This document shows positions 47,701 to 54,900 of a stretch of 64,000 nucleotides of DNA, one piece after another. Made by a program: the position numbers and the translations under genes. Each line of letters opens with the position of its first letter. The first letter of the stretch is position 1. The stretch comes from Paroedura picta. Lineage: Eukaryota > Chordata > Lepidosauria > Squamata > Gekkonidae. A model generated the notes under the pieces. It was not told the DNA's origin. It saw nothing but the letters and a program-made list of their open reading frames with translations, and did not search any database. The stretch is taken from assembly GCF_049243985.1 (NCBI RefSeq), contig NC_135386.1:9257501-9321500 (forward strand), given 5' to 3'.

Positions 47701-49866
47701 CTACCATTTGTACGTTTGTCCACAATTGCGTAACTCTTGTGTTTTGAGTGTGTTTTTAGCATGTGGTCATTGGTTCCAAACCGAAAAAGGGTAACGTATA
47801 AAGCAGGGGTGGCCAAACTGAGCCTTTCTAGATGCCCACGGACTACAATTCCCATGAGTGCCTGCCATGCTGGTAATTGCAGCCCATGGGCATCTGGAGA
47901 GTCACTATTTGGCCATCCCTGGCATAGAAGAAGAAGAGTTGGTTTTTATATGCCGATTTTCCCCACCAGGAGTCTCAAAGCGGCTTTCATTCGCCTTCCC
48001 TTTCCTCTCCCCACAACAGACACCCTGTGAGGTGGGTGAGGCTGAGAGAGCCGATATTGCTACTCTGTGAGAACAGCACCATCAGGGCTGTGACTAGCCC
48101 AAGGCCACCCAGCTGGCTGCATATGGGGGACCGCAGAATCAAACCCGGCTCACTAGATCAGAAGGCACCACTCTTAACCAGCACACTGGTGGTCCATCTT
48201 TCAAGAGCCTTTCTCTGTCTCGTTGATTGGATCTCCTTTGCTGAGGTGGCCGAATGAAACCCACAGGACTCTTCTTTGGTTCTCCCTTCCAGATAGAGCA
48301 AGTGAGCCAATTGCTAGTCCTGGTCGAAGCGGCGCTAGACTACCACAAGCAGTCTGCAGATATCCTCGAGGACCTGCAGAGCAAGCTTCAGAACAGGTAG
48401 GTGCAAAGGTGTAGCCGCGCTTCCGGCTTCCATCCCACTCCTCCCTTGAAAAGCGCAAGGTGGAACTGGATCACGCGACGCTTCTCGGGCCAGGTCCCGC
48501 CTTCCGGCTTGTACTCCCTCACTGGCCGGTTGTGAAGAGCACGTGAGACGCGGAAAAGCATCAGCGCCTGGTTTTGTCACAGCTCCCTTCTTTTGTGGCT
48601 TGCCTCCCTCGTTTCAGAATCAACCTCGCCTCCAGCCAGCCCAGGCGCGAGTTCGTGCCAAAGCCGGCGATAACGGCAAGGCTGGAGCTACACGACAGCC
48701 AGCAACACAACGGCATTGCGTTGGGTTCGCCCCTGAAATCAACAGGTGAGTCGATGCTAAAAGAAGGGGGTGAAAAGACGGCTGTCTGTCGACATGCCTG
48801 TTACTTAATTCCCGGCTCTCTCCGGCAGGGTTCTGTGAAGCCCCGGGGGCTTCTTGATAGCCCTGGAAGGGTTTCCCGAAAGGGTGGGAGTTACTAGAGG
48901 GAAGAGCCTCCGGGGAGGGTAATGAATGAATGAATGAATGAATGAATGAATGAATGAATGAATGAATGAATGAATGAATGAATGAATGAATGAATGAATG
49001 AATGAATGAAGAGAAGCGTTGTCTCTTAATTCAACTCTGCCGGCGCAATGAGAAGTGTCTGAGGAAAGGAATATTTCCTGAAAATAGCTCTAATCCAGCG
49101 GTGGCCAGCCTGGCTCTCCAGATGTCCATGGACTACAATTCCCATGAGCCCCCGGGGGACATCCGGAGAGCCACAGGCTGGCCGCCGCCATCGATAGCTA
49201 TTCAAAACATTATTGGGGAAGGATTCCTTAATCTGGACATACCTGAAGCTTTCCCGTTAAACCTTTTGGGTGAGAATTAATGTATAAATATTTATTATTT
49301 ATTTATTTTATAGGCCACTGCTCTTGCGACTGGCTCGCGGCGGGTTATACAAAACAACCCATACAACAAAATCCCTTAAAACTCCAATTTCTACTATACA
49401 GCAGTACAAAAACTTCAACAGGTGGCCATCATAATCCCCTTAAAACAAACCCTAGGGGGGCAGCAATGGGGGTGGGCAACCAAGATGGGAGCTCATTCCA
49501 CCAGGTAGGGGCCAGGACCGAAAAGGCCCTTATCAAGGCCAGGCAAGCATCCCTAGGGCCAGGAATGGCCAGCAAGTTGGCACCTTGCCCACTCTTTGCC
49601 TCTCATGAGATGTTCTCGTGCGGCTGATCTTTCCCCCTGTATCTCACGTCCCTCTGGCAGGTTCCTCGCTGCACCTGGACCAGCCAAGCTGCCAAGCCCT
49701 GTATGACTTTGAGCCAGAAAACGAAGGGGAGCTCGGCTTCAAGGAAGGGGACGTCATTACGTTGACCAATCAGATTGACGACAACTGGTACGAGGGCATG
49801 CTCGATGGCCAATCGGGCTTCTTCCCCATCAACTACGTCGAGGTCATCGTGCCGTTACCCCAGTGA
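20650..49866 (+). CDS. SH3GL3: Endophilin-A3 (SH3GL3), nine coding exons, 353 aa
   Basis: Endophilin-A proteins bend membrane through an N-BAR domain and recruit dynamin and synaptojanin through a C-terminal SH3 domain during clathrin-mediated endocytosis. Joined exons: 20650-20694, 40828-40896, 42063-42135, 43190-43333, 43939-44072, 44967-45125, 48293-48396, 48618-48745, 49661-49866. All junctions are GT/AG and phases agree, giving 1062 nt. Residues 1-22 form the amphipathic H0 helix (starts [15 protein letters not shown]), the BAR domain runs to about 243, a variable linker covers 244-290, and the SH3 domain 291-353 shows ALYDF, NWYEGM and [10 protein letters not shown]. From memory of the family, [25 protein letters not shown] and [14 protein letters not shown] match endophilin-A3 better than A1 or A2. 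The human protein is 347 aa. The start has A at -3 and lies in a CpG island. The gene converges on the lamin gene. Identification is very sure and the A3 assignment strong. Confidence 0.96.
21844..21954. mobile_element. Fold-back hAT MITE
   Basis: CAGGGGCAGTCAAACTGCGG ... CCGCAGTTTGACAACCCCTG; the turn is shortened (CCCCAGGAGGCTCATGGG). Confidence 0.85.
24720..24848. mobile_element. Fold-back hAT MITE, degenerate
   Basis: GGGGTGACCAAACTGG..ATGGACTACACTTCCCATG ... TTGCAGTCCGTGGACATC..AGTTTGGCCACCCC. A further fragment lies at 24912-24968. Confidence 0.75.
25407..25529. mobile_element. Fold-back hAT MITE, near-perfect palindrome
   Basis: CAGGGATGGCCCAACCGTGG ... CCACGGTTGGGCCATCCCTG; the arms are almost fully complementary with a short GCCAGGGGC turn. 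'GGCCCAACC' subtype. Confidence 0.88.
25985..26250 (+). mobile_element. Second hAT-like non-autonomous family, copy 1
   Basis: CAGGGTTTCACAAACCCC, AACATTTATTGGGCGATGAG, TGGCCAGTGATAGACC, GGTAAAAAGGTTGAGCAAGG. Shared with 36714-37038 and 54172-54503. Confidence 0.6.
26350..26485. mobile_element. Fold-back hAT MITE with 8-bp target duplication
   Basis: CAGGGGTAGTCAAACTGCGG ... GACTACCCCTG, 136 bp, flanked by CTCTGAAA at 26342-26349 and 26486-26493. A clean reference copy. Confidence 0.94.
28235..28560 (-). mobile_element. LINE 3' region, L2-like
   Basis: TTTTATTTATTTTTGAATTT, GCCGCTGCTCTAAAATTGTC, GGGAGCTCATTCCACCAGG, GGGCTGAAAAGGCCC. Related to 42365-42850 and 49285-49560. Confidence 0.55.
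29036..29166 (-). mobile_element. CR1 LINE 3' fragment
   Basis: ATAGAATCATAGAGTTGG, CATCTAGTCCAACCCCCTGC, CAACCTTTGCTTGAAGACC. Confidence 0.9.
29715..29811. mobile_element. Fold-back hAT MITE, internally deleted, perfect target duplication
   Basis: CAGGGGTAGTCCAACTGCGG ... GGACTACCCCTG, 97 bp, most of the left arm lost. AGTTAGGC occurs at 29707-29714 and 29812-29819. Confidence 0.92.
30665..30890 (-). repeat. Sauria-type SINE
   Basis: CCCAAAGGAGGCTCAAAGTG, CAGACACCCTGTGGGGTGGG, CACTCCTAATCACTATACCA (reverse head). Confidence 0.85.
31036..31181. mobile_element. Fold-back hAT MITE
   Basis: CAGGGGTAGTCAAACTGCGG ... GACTACCCCTG with a CATTCGCCAGCGAATG turn. Flanks ACGTAGAC and ACATAGAC are a 7/8 duplication. 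Confidence 0.92.
31360..32190 (+). repeat. CR1 tail minisatellite, about twelve units
   Basis: A truncated CR1 (AAGCAAAGGTTGGAGACAC) runs into about twelve copies of a 63-bp unit (AGCAGGGGGTTGGACTAGAT then CCAACTCTATGATTCTATG). The copies differ at only a few sites, such as TATGGCC/TGTGGCC. Confidence 0.95.
32555..32845 (+). repeat. tRNA-derived SINE with (ACCTTT)n tail
   Basis: GGGCCTCTTGTGGCGCAGAG (A box), GGGAGTTCGATCCCAGC (B box), GTAAAATGAGTACCCAGC, tail TACCTTTACCTTTATC. Same family as 5022-5308. Confidence 0.85.
33950..34185 (+). repeat. Sauria-type SINE, 5'-truncated
   Basis: GGTTTGATTCCCCGCTCTCC, CAGCCAGCTGGATGACC, CACAGGGTGTCTTTTGCGG, (TTC) tail. Confidence 0.85.
34730..34935. repeat. 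Fold-back 'AGCTTTCGTG' repeat, hairpin
   Basis: AGCTTTCGTGTGC meets GCACACGAAAGCT around 34812-34845, with AGACCAAGCAAGTTTTATTC and its inverse on either side. The left arm contains a 30-bp tandem duplication. Confidence 0.7.
35960..36062 (+). mobile_element. LINE 3' end, tail duplicated
   Basis: GGTGGTATATATAAATATAA then TAAACAAACC, repeated twice in tandem. Confidence 0.55.
36134..36216 (-). repeat. Sauria-type SINE, 3' fragment
   Basis: (GAA)n, GAGTTGGTTCTTATATGCCG, CCCGAAGGAGGCTCAAAGCG. Confidence 0.85.
36714..37038 (+). mobile_element. Second hAT-like non-autonomous family, copy 2
   Basis: CTCAACCAGGGTTTTGTG, CTTTATCGGGTGATATGACC, TGGCCAGTGATGG..GGGCGTGTCCACAGC, TAAAAAAGTCGAGAAAGCC. 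The ends are inverted relative to each other. Confidence 0.65.
37747..38078 (+). repeat. Sauria-type SINE, full length with compound tail
   Basis: GAGAGCCAGTTTGGTGTAGT, GGTTCGATTCTGTGCTCC, CTTTGAGCCTCCTTCGGG, then (CTTCCC)n(CTC)n(TTC)n. The best full-length reference copy in the window. Confidence 0.93.
38775..38800. repeat. (GGCT)n microsatellite
   Basis: Seven tandem GGCT units. Confidence 0.9.
38935..39040 (+). mobile_element. CR1 LINE 3' fragment
   Basis: GGTTGGACTAGATGACCCC, GGAGGTCCCTCCCGACTC, TTTTATGATTCTA. Confidence 0.85.
39464..39599. mobile_element. Fold-back hAT MITE
   Basis: CAGGGGTAGTCAAACTGCGG ... GACTACCCCTG, 136 bp, turn GCGTTCGCTGGC. Confidence 0.9.
39886..39995. mobile_element. 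Fold-back hAT MITE, 'GGCCAAACC' subtype
   Basis: CAGGAGTGGCCAAACCGTGG ... TTCGGCCACCCCTG with the centre CCCATGAGCTCATGGG, a perfect short palindrome. Confidence 0.85.
40828..40896 (+). CDS. SH3GL3: SH3GL3 coding exon 2
   Basis: Acceptor CTCACAG, 23 codons from LFSEKISG to QEMER, donor GTAAGG, phase 0 at both ends. It completes H0 and enters BAR helix 1. Confidence 0.95.
41066..41344. mobile_element. Two fold-back hATs with a duplicated host flank
   Basis: A half element (41100-41173) and a complete element (41209-41344) are separated by a second copy of the host sequence GACTTCCTCAAGAGAAGGTG..CAGTCTCTTATG, which also precedes the first. Confidence 0.85.
42063..42135 (+). CDS. SH3GL3: SH3GL3 coding exon 3
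   Basis: Acceptor [25 protein letters not shown] to YLQPNP, ending in phase 1 at donor GTAAG. BAR helix 1. Confidence 0.95.
42365..42850 (-). mobile_element. LINE 3' region, L2-like
   Basis: TTTATTTATTTTATTGATTG, AAGGCCACCCCTCTCC, GGCAGCTCATTCAACCAGG, GGAGCCAGGGCCAATG. A short tandem repeat (CTCAAGAGGGT..GACCACAGATG) sits at 42596-42652. Confidence 0.5.
42937..43072. mobile_element. Fold-back hAT MITE
   Basis: CAGGGGTAGTCAACCTGTGG ... CAGGTTGACCAACCCTG. Flanks ATGCAACC and ATGCAATC are a 7/8 duplication. It lies about 120 bp before SH3GL3 exon 4. Confidence 0.9.
43190..43333 (+). CDS. SH3GL3: SH3GL3 coding exon 4
   Basis: Acceptor [26 protein letters not shown] to GEESTF, phase 1 to phase 1, donor GTGAGC. 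It encodes the helix-1 appendage and the start of helix 2. Confidence 0.95.
43939..44072 (+). CDS. SH3GL3: SH3GL3 coding exon 5
   Basis: Acceptor [25 protein letters not shown] to DLKEIG, phase 1 to phase 0, donor GTGAAT. BAR helix 2. The codon at 43995-43997 reads Phe (VKDFLDI), where the endophilins I recall have Ser (VKDSLDI). An A-rich tandem repeat begins about 15 nt past the donor. Confidence 0.94.
44085..44190. repeat. A-rich tandem repeat in SH3GL3 intron 5
   Basis: Four units of TCCATCCTTGCTTT followed by 10-13 A, period about 31 bp, beginning just past the exon 5 donor. Confidence 0.85.
44967..45125 (+). CDS. SH3GL3: SH3GL3 coding exon 6
   Basis: Acceptor [28 protein letters not shown] to MFNFLEND, 53 codons, phase 0 to 0, donor GTAAGC. 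This is the highly conserved BAR core with the basic KKKR stretch. Confidence 0.96.
45160..45365 (-). mobile_element. CR1 LINE 3' fragment
   Basis: GGTCATCTAGTCCAACCCCC, CTGCACTATGCAGGACACTC, ACCCACCACCTCCCGAGG. Same subfamily as 18047-18530. Confidence 0.88.
45690..46112 (+). repeat. CR1 tail minisatellite, six units
   Basis: CTGATCTTGCGTTGAGC begins the CR1 scrap, then six 63-64 bp copies of AGCAGGGGGTTGGACTAGAT. Confidence 0.94.
47250..47332 (+). mobile_element. CR1 LINE 3' fragment
   Basis: GTGCAGGGGGTTGGACTAG, CATGAGGTCCCTTCCAACTC, ATGATTCTATGATTC. Confidence 0.88.
47392..47526. mobile_element. Fold-back hAT MITE with perfect target duplication
   Basis: CAGGGGCAGTCGAACTGCGG ... CCGCAGTTCGACTACCCTG, flanked on both sides by GCTTAAAT (47384-47391 and 47527-47534). 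Confidence 0.93.
47804..47921. mobile_element. Fold-back hAT MITE, 'GGCCAAAC' subtype
   Basis: CAGGGGTGGCCAAACTGAGC ... TTTGGCCATCCCTG. Confidence 0.85.
47928..48185 (-). repeat. Sauria-type SINE
   Basis: (GAA)n, GTCTCAAAGCGGCTTTC, CAGACACCCTGTGAGGTGGG, CACCACTCTTAACCAGC. Confidence 0.87.
48293..48396 (+). CDS. SH3GL3: SH3GL3 coding exon 7
   Basis: Acceptor [29 protein letters not shown] to SKLQN, ending in phase 2 at donor GTAGGT. End of BAR helix 3. Confidence 0.95.
48618..48745 (+). CDS. SH3GL3: SH3GL3 coding exon 8 (variable linker)
   Basis: Acceptor [24 protein letters not shown] then a divergent linker ending GSPLKST, phase 1 donor GTGAG. PRRE..PKP is the conserved anchor. The rest differs from mammalian A3 and accounts for most of the six extra residues. 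Confidence 0.92.
48917..49009. repeat. (AATG)n microsatellite
   Basis: About 23 uninterrupted 4-bp units in SH3GL3 intron 8, 170 bp after exon 8. A fragment of the second hAT-like family (48826-48900) abuts it. Confidence 0.97.
49095..49185. mobile_element. Fold-back hAT MITE, shortened
   Basis: CAGCGGTGGCCAGCCTGGC ... GCCACAGGCTGGCCGCC, most of the right arm missing. Confidence 0.75.
49285..49560 (-). mobile_element. LINE 3' region, L2-like
   Basis: TTATTTATTTATTTTATAGG, GGGAGCTCATTCCACCAGG, GGGCCAGGACCGAAAAGGCC. It lies 100 bp before SH3GL3 exon 9. Confidence 0.55.
49661..49866 (+). CDS. SH3GL3: SH3GL3 coding exon 9 (SH3 domain and stop)
   Basis: Acceptor CCTCTGGCAG. The exon encodes the whole SH3 domain ([35 protein letters not shown]) and ends VPLPQ with TGA at 49864-49866. 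Confidence 0.97.
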
Positions 49867-50425
49867 GCACCTTGCGCCGTCCGGACAACAGATGGACGTC
49901 CTTGGCCAAAATGGATTCCGTTCGTGTGGCGTTCTGGGGCAGCCTCGCTGATTCCTTGACCAACTCCTTGACTTTTTTTGTACGCGTCTCTCGGAAACGT
50001 ATTTATTTTGTATTCGTGTAGTTTGTATATATTAAACCCTTCTTCCCTTTTGGGGAAGTACGGAGGGGAGGGGGAGAAACCCGACCTGGCCCGTGGTTTT
50101 GCTTGTGCCTTCAAGGTGTGTTTACCAGCAGCTCACCGGCTGCTCCCAAAAGTGCATTTAGTGGCTCACCGCCCCGGCCTTGCTGTCCGTCTTGGCTGCA
50201 GCATGCTTGTTCTGGATCGCCCTTCTCAGGAGCAGAGGGAGAGCTGGGCTACCTGTAACCAGCTTCGTTCTGTGTGTCTTAACTGTGAAAAGCTATGCCC
50301 TTTGTGTGCGCAGAGCAGAGCAGTGACCTTGATGGAGATGTTGCTGTACTGAGTGGGCTGTCTGAAAGTCAAAAGCCTCCAGAGACACTGACCAAATGTA
50401 ATAAACCTTGCGTGGGAAAACAGGC
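49867..50425 (+). terminator. SH3GL3: SH3GL3 3' UTR and polyadenylation signal
   Basis: From the stop codon to an AATAAA hexamer at 50400-50405. No other canonical hexamer was noticed in between. Cleavage is expected around 50415-50430. Confidence 0.75.
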
Positions 50426-50430
50426 CCTCT

Positions 50431-51479
50431 CGCTTTTCTTAACTGGGGGCAGTCCAGCGACAGCTTCAGACGGACGGCTAGGGGGAACTCGATCCCCAGC
50501 CTGTGCTGGCCCAACCTTTTGACCGTGGAGGAGCCCCGGAAGCGATGCCAGCTGACCGCACCTCCCTGCCACACCCCCAAAAGTTACATGTCACCGGATG
50601 CTTTAACAGACAGGCAGGAGGAGGAATTCCAGGCTCAAACAAGGTGTATAAAGGGAGCTAACGTTCAAGATGGACACTGAAGTTCCATTTAGATCAGGGG
50701 TAGTCAAACTGCGGCCCTCCAGATGTCCATGGGCTACAATTCCCATGAGCCCCTGCCAGCAAATGCTGGCAGGGGCTCATGGGAATTGTAGTCCATGGAC
50801 GTCTGGAGGGCCGCAGTTTGATTACCCCTGATTGTAACCATGGTCACTCCATTCTGGTAAGCCAAGTAGTCATGGCAGCTCCAGAATTATTGGGAGAAAA
50901 GATGCTCAAACGTTTAATAGATTTTTTCACCAAAACAGGGATTTGGACTACTCCCTTTCACCAGATTGGCTGCCCATCAGGGCTGAACTGTTTATTTATT
51001 TTATTTTTTTTTGCTATTAATGCTTAGAAGCTGGCACAGCAGGTAAGCTCTACTAGGGAAGCAATTGGGCTACACTTAACAAATTGTTCAAAATGTATTG
51101 CAGACTTAATAGACCTGCAAACGCCTTAGTCACGAGGCACCTGGCCAGATGGAATTTCTAGGCCTTTTTGCAAAGCCCGCTCCAGTGGCAAGAATAGGGA
51201 TAGTGCAACCACAAACTGGTACTAAAAGGACAAGTCTCCTAAATACGTCCCATTGGAACAAATTGATCGCTCCTGTTTACGTTCAGCTCCTTGCAGTTGA
51301 GCCAAGGAATTCTTCAGACTCTGTGTGTTTACAGTCACTTAAGTAGCTTCTAATGGGCTGTGTCTCTTCAACGGTAAGGAACAGGCTACAAACATTTCTT
51401 CATTTCAAAGACTCAGGTCTGCTTTAAAAAAAAAAAGAGGGAGGGGGCAGTCGCTTGAACACTGGAGTCATTAAATCAC
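50431..51479. other. Intergenic DNA between the converging gene ends
   Basis: About 1 kb between the SH3GL3 and lamin polyadenylation signals. It contains one fold-back hAT and otherwise unique, AT-leaning DNA with no gene seen. Confidence 0.7.
50695..50830. mobile_element. Fold-back hAT MITE between the two genes
   Basis: CAGGGGTAGTCAAACTGCGG ... GCAGTTTGATTACCCCTG, 136 bp. Confidence 0.9.
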
Positions 51480-51875
51480 AGGGCGACACCTTTTAATAGA
51501 AAGTCAACAGGTTACAAAAAGGGCGTATAAATAGTTCATGAGCACCTGCCAGTCTGGGCGTGAGAAAGTGCAGCAGCGGTGAAAGGTTTGCTTAAAAGAC
51601 CAGAGGACAAGCACAACAACAACAACAACAAACGGCCCGTTTGAACCTTGTGACAAATAACACTAGTCATCCACAAGACCCCCCCCCCCTTCCCCTTCCA
51701 GCTCAGGCCAGCACGAAAGGGGTTCTCTCCCAACCCCACACAGATCCGTGGAAAGTGCAGGAGAACTGAATGCTGCTTGGGTCCAACGTCATCTGAGAAG
51801 AATTCTCGGCAGAGGGCAGAGACGGGTTTTTTTAGCTGAAGGAAGCTTGTGCAGATGTTGACCACCTTCTCTGGG
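51480..51875 (-). terminator. LMNB3: Lamin 3' UTR with ATTAAA polyadenylation signal
   Basis: Downstream of the lamin stop, the first hexamer on the - strand is ATTAAA at 51492-51497. More distal AATAAA sites lie in the A-rich stretch near 50990-51010 and could serve as alternatives. Confidence 0.5.
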
Positions 51876-51908
51876 CTACATGATGGGACAGATGCGGCTC
51901 CCGTTTTG
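51876..51908 (-). CDS. LMNB3: Lamin exon 11 (CaaX box), tiny terminal coding exon
   Basis: Acceptor CTCCCCATGCAG, then [10 protein letters not shown] and TAG at 51876-51878. With exon 10 it gives [15 protein letters not shown], parallel to ELFHQQ...NRSCAIM of lamin B1. CPIM is a CaaX box of the farnesylated type. Confidence 0.88.
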   Translation of the reverse strand, partial: QNGSRICPIM

Positions 51909-54900
51909 CTGCATGGGGAGAGGAACAAGTTAGGCTGCAAGACCTTGGGGATGCGCCCCGTGAAGCCAGGCCTGGAAGCGACAGAACCTCTGCTGTGCAA
52001 AGGGCACACACAGAGGCGCAAGTCTTAAATCTGGTGAACTGCTCAGCATGTTCCTTTCCCTTCTTCATTTGCAGAGGAGAAGAAGAAGAAGAAGAAGAAG
52101 AAGAGTTGGTTCTTATATGCCGCTTTTCCCTACCCGAAGGGGGCTCAAAGCGGCTTACAGTCGCCTTCCCTTTCCTCTCCCCACAACAGACACCCTGTGA
52201 GGTGGGTGAGGCTGAGAGAGCACTGATATCACTGCTCGGTCTGAACAGTTTTTATCAGTGCCGTGGCGAGCCCGAGGTCACCCAGCTGGCTGCATGCGGG
52301 GGAGCGCAGAATCGAACCCGGCTCACCAGATTAGAAGTCTGCACTCCTAACCACTACACCAAACTGGCTCTCCAAGATGGAGCAAACCAAGATGGACGTC
52401 TTCCACTAACAGCAGGGATGTGTCAAGACTGTTGCTTTGAGCAGAGGTTTGCCTCTTCGTCAGCTTAACCAGGGTTCGTTACTAGAGAGGGATCTCCATT
52501 TGATAAGCCACCACACTCTGAACACCTGGAGTTATTCGAAGACTTCCATCTTAATACAAGAAGAGCTAGTTCTTTTTACTACCCGAAGGAGTCTCAAAGC
52601 GGCCTTCCCTTCCTCTCCCCATGACAGACACCTCCCTGTGAGGTAGGTGGGGCTGAGAGAGCTCTGACAGAACTGCTCTGTGGGAACAGCTCTGCGAGAA
52701 CCATGACTGGCCCAAGGTCACCCAGCTGGCTGCACGTGGAGAAGGAGTGGGGACTCAAAGCAGGTTCTCCAGATCAGAGGGTTTATTTCCAGCAGATGAG
52801 TGCAGGCTTAAATATTAGCACGCTTATGCTCTGCAGTTACAGAAAGCGAACCATGCAGCACTCTGAAGGAAGACCCACGCAAGGACTGAAATTGCACCCA
52901 TTTTGAACTGAAATTCAAAAAACTGCAAGCCAAGAAATTGCTAGCTTTTAAGAGGGCGAACGATAAGGCAGAAACACTGGAAACATGCCATGGGGAGAAG
53001 TTATCACTTAATATCCTAACATTTCACTGTGTGTTCTCTTTGTCGGTGCTGCCCGTCCCAAGAACCCCATTCCCACCTCGCCTTCTCTAGTGGGCTGTAG
53101 CAGAAGAAACACACATCAACGATACAGACAAAGAAGAGAGAGGCTTCAATTAACGAAACTAAAGAAATACTATCAGCGTAACTCATTTCCTGGACATTTG
53201 AAATTCACCAGCTGCTGGTACGTTTACAGTGGCTTGTTTTCCAGTTCAAGATGGCTAACAGGACGATTGTATTCTTGCACCAACGGATGCAACGGAATCT
53301 TCCCCATCGGCACACCTGATCCCAGAGAAGCTGAAGCATCTTGGACAGAAGGCAGGTGACGAAGACAGAGCAGCCACGGATGCAGGAAGCTTGGAGAATT
53401 GGGTAAGACCACCAACCATGTGAGGACGGCCATCTTCATTGCAATGTTCAAAATTCAGGTTACTTGCTTAGTGAACACTTTGAAACTGCCAGAAAACAAG
53501 AGCTAAGTAATATACCTGCATCTCCCCCTACCACCAAGGAGCTCTCCTTGCCTTCAAAAGAAGCCTGGAGACATGCTCAAGGTCATTCAATAAGTTTTAT
53601 GGGAATTTGTAGGCATTTGTGGTGTCCAGACTGAGATATTTTATGTGTGACCAACAGATAGGATATTCTTTTATGGTTTAAAAACATTTTGGAGCTCTCA
53701 AACTTTCTATTTTTAATATTTGGTTTTATTCCTAAACGTTGTGGTTCTCACCTGCTCTCCAGGTTGGGGTTTTTATTTCCCTTTCTGTTTTTAGTTATTT
53801 CTCAGTTCTCACCTACAGTTCTCAGGACTGTCATGAAAACAAAGAATATTTCCTCTTTCTTCTTTATGACTGGTTGTAATGAGAAACAGAAGTTAGCTAG
53901 CCATTGCATTGCATTGCAAGACTGCACAGTTGCCTTAAAACAGGTATTCCTGTCTACCTATTTTGAAGGATGCATTGGGTGTCTCTCTACATTCGGGACT
54001 CCAGCTAAGCAACCTACTTGAGTGTAAAGCTCCATTTCTTCTCCTTCCTTAGCAGCTTCCTCATCATCAGCATCCTCCACTCCTTCTCCCCTTCGTCTCT
54101 CTGCGTAGATAATAGTTCTTTCTGCAGTTTCCTGCAAGCAGAAGAGCACAGCTAAGACACCTTGAGTAAATAGTCTTTCTCAACCAAGGTTTCTTGATGG
54201 CTGCATGGGTGGGAGTTAATTGATTTTTATATCCCTGTCTCTGTCTCTCTATATATTTAAAATGTTAAACATTTATTGGGTGATATGACCACAGACACGT
54301 TTAGCTGCCCCCCCTCCCAAAATGGCCAGTGACGCCCCTGGAGGGGGTGGGAAGGGGAGGGGCCACAGGTGGGCGTGTCCACACCTCTGCTTCCCAACCC
54401 TATTCTGCATCGTCCCACCACTTCTTGGGTTTCTCGAAGCCTGACGAATGTTTCAGGGGTTCCTCGAGGGTAAAAACGTTGAGAAAGGCTGATATAGTCC
54501 AAGCAAAGGGCAGACTGGACCGTACACTTACTTCCCCTTTGGCATTGAGGAGAGTGAGGTTGACGTTCTCTCCACTTCCCCATGACTTCTGGGACTTCCA
54601 GACAAGAGTCAAGCCAACTTCCTGGAGATCCTCGCTGGCATGCCAGATCTTCAAAGAGAGGCACCGATTTGGTAAGTATTTAAACGGAATGAGTTCCGTA
54701 AAGATAATCTCTCAGTTATCTGATTCCGATGACCATGTAACATATAAAATGTATCTACTATAATATATATAATATATAGAGAACATATTAAATATGCCCT
54801 GGCAGCAAGGAAAACAAGAGACGACGTTGTCAGTACAATTTCTTTTACAGCAAATATTTTTTTGTATGCTGCTTATGACGTTTTAGGGTTTTAAATAGTC

